From: Leptasterias polaris
Lineage: Eukaryota > Echinodermata > Asteroidea > Forcipulatida > Asteriidae
Assembly (NCBI GenBank): GCA_037783415.1
Contig: JAZGTN010000038.1
Coordinates: 1,116,001-1,180,000, forward strand
Reading direction: 5' to 3'
DNA length: 64,000 bases
Made by a program: the position numbers and the translations under genes. This document shows positions 55,701 through 61,700 of this stretch, piece after piece (position 1 is the first letter of the stretch; each line of letters opens with the position of its first letter). The notes beneath the pieces are model-generated. The model was not told the origin of the DNA and searched no databases. It saw nothing but the letters and a program-made list of their open reading frames with translations.

Positions 55701-58700
55701 TTTGTCTTTTGTTGATACAAGGCGAGTACCCTCGTGGTAATACATATATTGATATGTTAATACAGCGTAATTAATACCATGTCACTCAACTGATGCCTAA
55801 TTATTTATTTTCATTTTTTTTAGGAGAACATTTCTTTTTTTATAAGGAGTACAGTAAAATACTACAAAATAATGGGGAACTGTTACATAAAAATCTGTGT
55901 GTAAATTCTCCCTTACCACTTCGTTTGATTAGACTTGGATTCCCTCAGGGTTTCCGTGAGGAAATCACGATGGGATGGACTGCTGACTGCCGCCAGCTCG
56001 CTCGCGTCATTTTCACTACAGTGTATTGCCGCTTCGTCACCGGTAGTTGGGAGGTCAACAAACAGATAACACGCATCGTTGTACTGCACCCAGTGTGGCC
56101 AACAACCAACTTTTACGTTTTAGAAAAGAAAGAAAAACATATCCATTAGTTTTACCATTCTCACACTTTGGTCGTCACCCTCTAACGTTTTTACAAATGC
56201 TACGTTAAACACAGCGAGCTCAAGTTTGCAAACAAATATAAAAATGGCTCTTGAAATTATTAAGTGTTTTTTTGTGTTTTTTGTGTGTGTGTTTGTGGTT
56301 TTTTTTTTTTTTTTTGGTTTGTTTTCCTTGTTCAACTAAATAGCTATGCTCTGTGCGTTCCTCTATCAGAATCGTTTATGGTTTTTAATTTAACAATCGT
56401 TATTATCAAACTCGAGTGGGTCAACTGCGCGATACCGAGAGGTAGGCCGTACCTTGCACCTAAACAGAGGCCTAATTATAACCAAAATCTTGTAGACCGG
56501 GTATCATTATTTTAGGTACAGAGTTTATTTTTTGGGCACGGACTGCAGTTGGATCTCTGGCTACACAACTAGGACTTGGCTATATTTAGTTATCGGATAA
56601 CACTAAGGTCACGTGCTATGTTTAGGACCTTGGTTATATTTAGTTATCGGATAACACTAAGGTCATGTGCTATGTTTAGGACTTTGGTTACATTCAGTTA
56701 TCGGATAACACTAAAGGTCACGTGCTATGTTTAGGACCTTGGTTATATTCAGTTATCGGATAACACTAAGGCTACGTGCTATGTTTAGGACCTTGGTTGT
56801 TATCGATAACACTAAGGTCACGTGCTATGTTTAGGACCTTGGTTATATTTAGTTATCGGATAACACTAAGGTCACGTGCTATAATAGGACCTTGGGTATA
56901 TTTAGTTATCGGATAACACTAAAGGTCACGTGCTATGTTTAGGACCTTGATTATATTCAGTTATCGGATAACACTAAAGGTCACGTGCTATGTTTAGGAC
57001 CTTGGTTGTTATCAGTTATCGGATAACACTAAAGGTCACGTGCTATGTTTAGGACCTTGGTTATATTCAGTTATCGGATAACACTAAGGCTACGTGCTAT
57101 GTTTAGGACCTTGGTTGTTATCGATAACACTAAGGTCACGTGCTATGTTTAGGACCTTGGTTATATTTAGTTATCGGATAACACTAAGGTCACGTGCTAT
57201 AATAGGACCTTGGGTATATTTAGTTATCGGATAACACTAAAGGTCACGTGCTATGTTTAGGACCTTGATTATATTCAGTTATCGGATAACACTAAAGGTC
57301 ACGTGCTATGTTTAGGACCTTGATTATATTCAGTTATCGGATAACACTAAAGGTCACGTGCTATGTTTAGGACCTTGGTTATATTTAGTTATCGGATAAC
57401 ACTAAAGGTCACGTGCTATGTTTAGGACCTGGGTTACATTCAGTTAATGTGTAAGGTCTTGGGCTATATTTAGAGCCTTCGCTACATTTAGTTATCAGGT
57501 AACACTAAGGTATTGAGCTACAATTAGGGGCCGCACAGTCGACACAGTAAAAGTACAATACCTTTGTGTTATTTAAATCACTATAAAGCACCCACTTAAC
57601 TCACTCAGAAAGATCACTTCATAACAGCCAACACTCAGCAATCAAGAATAGTCAACAATGGAAATGACTTGATATTATTGGTTCACGTGCATCGCCGATG
57701 CAATGTCGCAATCATCAGTGAACAATATTCTTAAAGAAAGGCTGAATATGACAACATTGAATCGGTTCACCAGTTATAAAAAGTTCACTCACTTTGAGTT
57801 ATGAATTTGATGCATAAAATGAATATAGCATCACAGTGGATCATCTCTAAGGTGTGGATTTATAAAATGACTCCCATCATATCGTAGGTTTTCCACCAAT
57901 CTCAAAATCAGCTGCTCAACGGAAAACAACTTTCCTCTCTCGAGATGGATAAAATAAAATATGAGAAATACATTTTGCATATTCTGTAAACACTTTCTTA
58001 GTATTACAGGAAATTGCAAAAGAACACGTTGATAACATCCGGCTCGAATCCAATCGTGTATCCTTCAATCTCACCTGCTCCACTGGGAATGCTTCTGTGT
58101 TATTGCCTGTTTAGTAGCGTGAACGATGCACTCTGAATTATTTGTTTTATTATTTTGTTCTTCTTATTATAAATGAGGAAACCTGTATATAAAGTAAGGG
58201 TGCCTGATAATATGTGAACAAGAAACACAGTGGTTAACCTCTACTTTGTTTTTGGTTCTTTTACGTGCACTAACAGTTCATATCTCATTTTCTAACCACC
58301 ATCAGGCTCAGCCTGACCCAAAAATGAGTCAGGTTTCCTAGGATCTGGAATCCGGGTCATTTGTGACCCGGATGTTTCTGGAGTGTATCATGACAGACAG
58401 AAACGTATACAAAAGGGCTGTATGCCAAACCAAAATGACAGTTAAACAACAGAGTGTTGGCCTACTCTATAGACCTTATGCATAATGACGTCATTTGAGT
58501 AGGGCGCCCTCGCCTAGAGGTCAAAAGGAAGATGTTCATTGGTCAGTCCTGTGCGCCACGCGTACAAATCAGCACGTTTCCTTTGTTTCATCATCAGTTT
58601 ACCTCAAAGATGGCGGCTTGGTGACGTCAATGCATAAGGTCTATTGCTTGAATTTCTTAGCTAGGATTCTTCGTCAATTTGACCCATTTCTGGGCCATTC

Positions 58701-61700
58701 TGACACCACTTCCGGGTCACACTTAACCGTTCAGGTCAGGCCCCCTGGGACCCGGAACTGGGTCGATTCTGATCCGATATTGTTTAGGTTTTTATAGGTT
58801 TGCTTTCAAGTCCTTCATCCTGATCCATGCCAGTTTGCTTATCAGAGTAACAGGGGTGTGGGAGACGCAGTGACTCTTTACCTTCATAAACTGTACAGTC
58901 ATTTAGACGTTCCTAAGTCGTTTGTGAGATCAGTTTTTATTGACTTCAGCAGTGCCTTTAATACCATTGTCCCGCACATTTTAATCGATAAATTACTGAA
59001 ATTGAATGTTACTCCTCAACTCGCATTGATTATTCACAATTTTCTTATCGATAGACCGCAGAGAGTTAAGTGCAATAATTTGGTTTCAACCTTCAAGTCT
59101 CTTAGTCTAGGTGCACCTCAAGGGTGTGTTATGTCACCTGTTCTATTTTCATTGTACACTAGTGATTTTGATATTGGGAGCACCAAATGTAGTATTATCA
59201 AGTATGCTGATGACACGGTCATCAGCGGTTACATAACCAACGATGACTCTCTTGGGTACACCAATGCTGTTCAAAGGTTTGTTGAGTGGTGCGATCTCCA
59301 CCACCTAGTCCTCAATGTAAATAAAACCAAAGAGATGATTTATGATTTTCGCCGTTCAGCCCCAAATCAGGAACCCTTAGCTGTTCACAACCACGCTATA
59401 CAGCAGGTTACGGAGTATAAATACCTGGGTACGGTCATCGACAACAAACTAAAATGGAGCAGCAACACTCAAATGCTGTGTGGTAAAGCAAACCAACGGC
59501 TCTATTTCCTCAGAAAATTAAAAGAGTTTAAGGTAGATAACCGTATCTTGGTTCTTTTTTATCGATCTTTGATTCAAAGCATTCTTAGTTTTAGTTTCAT
59601 CAGTAATTTTGGGAATCTCTCAAAAGAAAATTTTCATAAACTGGAAAGACCTAGGAAGATCGCTCAGCGCATAATTCGTAAAGACCTCCCCTCAATAAGT
59701 TCTCTCTATGACAAACAGGTTCTGTTAAAAGTTCATAAGATAATGCATGACCCCTCACACCCTTTGCACAATTGTTTTTTATTCAATAGATCAGGTATCC
59801 GTCTCCATGTCCCACGTACCTCCCATTGTCGCTCCAGACAATCATTTGTTCCCAACGCCATTCATACTTTTAATGCTACTGCTCATAGGGGCATTAACTT
59901 ATAATGTGTTTTTGCCTCCCTTTGCCCACTGAGCTTGCTTAACCCCAGATCTTCTGTACCTTTTATCCTCCTGATGTGATGTATCCTTTATTTGTTTATG
60001 GTAGTTTTTTTATGATGCAGTTTTTGATGTTCACTGTATTTGCCCGTGCATGTTGTATTTTCGTATTTTAATGCTAGTTTTTTACTGTTCGTTGTACTCC
60101 ACGCCTACATATTATAATATTGTATATTGCATATTTAATGTTTAGTTTTTACCCATTTTCCAGTGGAAATCGAATTTCTATATTTTTTAATGTGGACAAT
60201 AAATGCTATCTATCTATCTATCTATCTATTAGCCGTGATATACCCAGTGCCGAAACTAGGATAAAATGTTAGGGGCACAAGGGAGTGCACAATTTTTTCT
60301 AGGGGCACTTCTGGTCAAGTGCCCGCTTGCTTTTTTTTTAAACAACCCCTTTTGGCAATTTTGTTATGCGTTTACTATTTTTTTAAGATAATCTGACGTG
60401 AGGATTAATAAAAGCATCCCGCGTTTAAATGGAAAAATAGTTTTTAAGACATTGAAAATACAAAATTAAACGGTATAATGGTAACATTTAACTCTGGTAA
60501 TTTGCAATCTCAATAGTCCGGATTTCAAATGACGAAGCACCCAGGGGGCACGGAAAAAATTGGGGGGGGGGGGCACGTTCCCCCACCCCCTTTTAGTTAC
60601 GCCACTCGTTATACCGGATTGTAATAGATGAAAGTCCTTTTTTTTATTTACCTCTTAGTTGTTCAATCTGCGTAACAGAAATACGGTCAGCTCCAAGAAA
60701 GCTTACTGGTCCCTAAAAGTAAGAAGAATTACAGGAAAGTTTAATGATTTTTCGCATTTTTTTTCAAAAAAAGGATGTCGTTTTGGGTTTTGTTTTTTAT
60801 GGTATAGCAAGTATAAAGCTAAATTTGTTTTCCGCCCATAGTTTTGGAATTGAAATCAAACCGATTGCCAATCCATTTAAAAAAGTGTATTAGTTCCTAC
60901 CGATGCACCGTAGAAGTTGGTTTTGTCAAGAGCATCAAAAAACAGTTGGCTCATTTCCTTGTCGTCGTAAGTGAAATCGTCCAATCTCCTTGTACTTCCA
61001 TCTTGAAACCTTGTCGTCTTAAGAATCTGGGGAGCAGAGAAGAAAGGAGTTTAACACAACTACCACAGCAATGTACTAAGATTCTTAAAGGAATTACACA
61101 AATGTGTGCCCTAAATGTATCCGAAGATCTAAATATAGCCCAGCACAAAATGAGCTCCTTCATTTTACCTAAATGTAGACCCAAAACTGCAGCCCTAGCA
61201 TTGTACTAAATGTATTGCCACATCATCGTACTGTTATTGTAAACTCAAACCAAGCACCTAAATGTAGCCTCAACATTCCACCCTCTGTGTTGTCCCAATT
61301 TATTAACCAGATAGCCCAAAAGTTGTAGCTAAACGCAGCTCCATTACTGTACCTAAGCATAGCCAGATTTTGGTCGGGGCTAAAATTAGGTCTCGGTCTA
61401 AATTCAGGATGTGTAACTATTCTTTAATTGATTTTTTCTACTACCGAATGACACCGCTGTTTTCAAAAAGAAAACAAAGTTGTGTGGTTTTCTTGACTTG
61501 GACAGTATGTCTGACTGAAATATTTCGCCTTGAAAAATTGGCCATGCGCAGAAATCAACCATTGAGTTTTCGATGTTTACCGACTACTTATATATTACTT
61601 TGCTTTTTAGTTCATTGAGTTGCCTAATTCAACAACAAAAAGATAGCCACTTTAGTTTGCTCGACTCAAGAATTTCTGAGTATCTCTTCAGGCGGGTTGA

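Noticed and set aside
56571..57520. CRISPR-like array
   Set aside because: Units are head-to-tail tandem repeats without unique spacers, in a eukaryotic intron; a minisatellite explains them.
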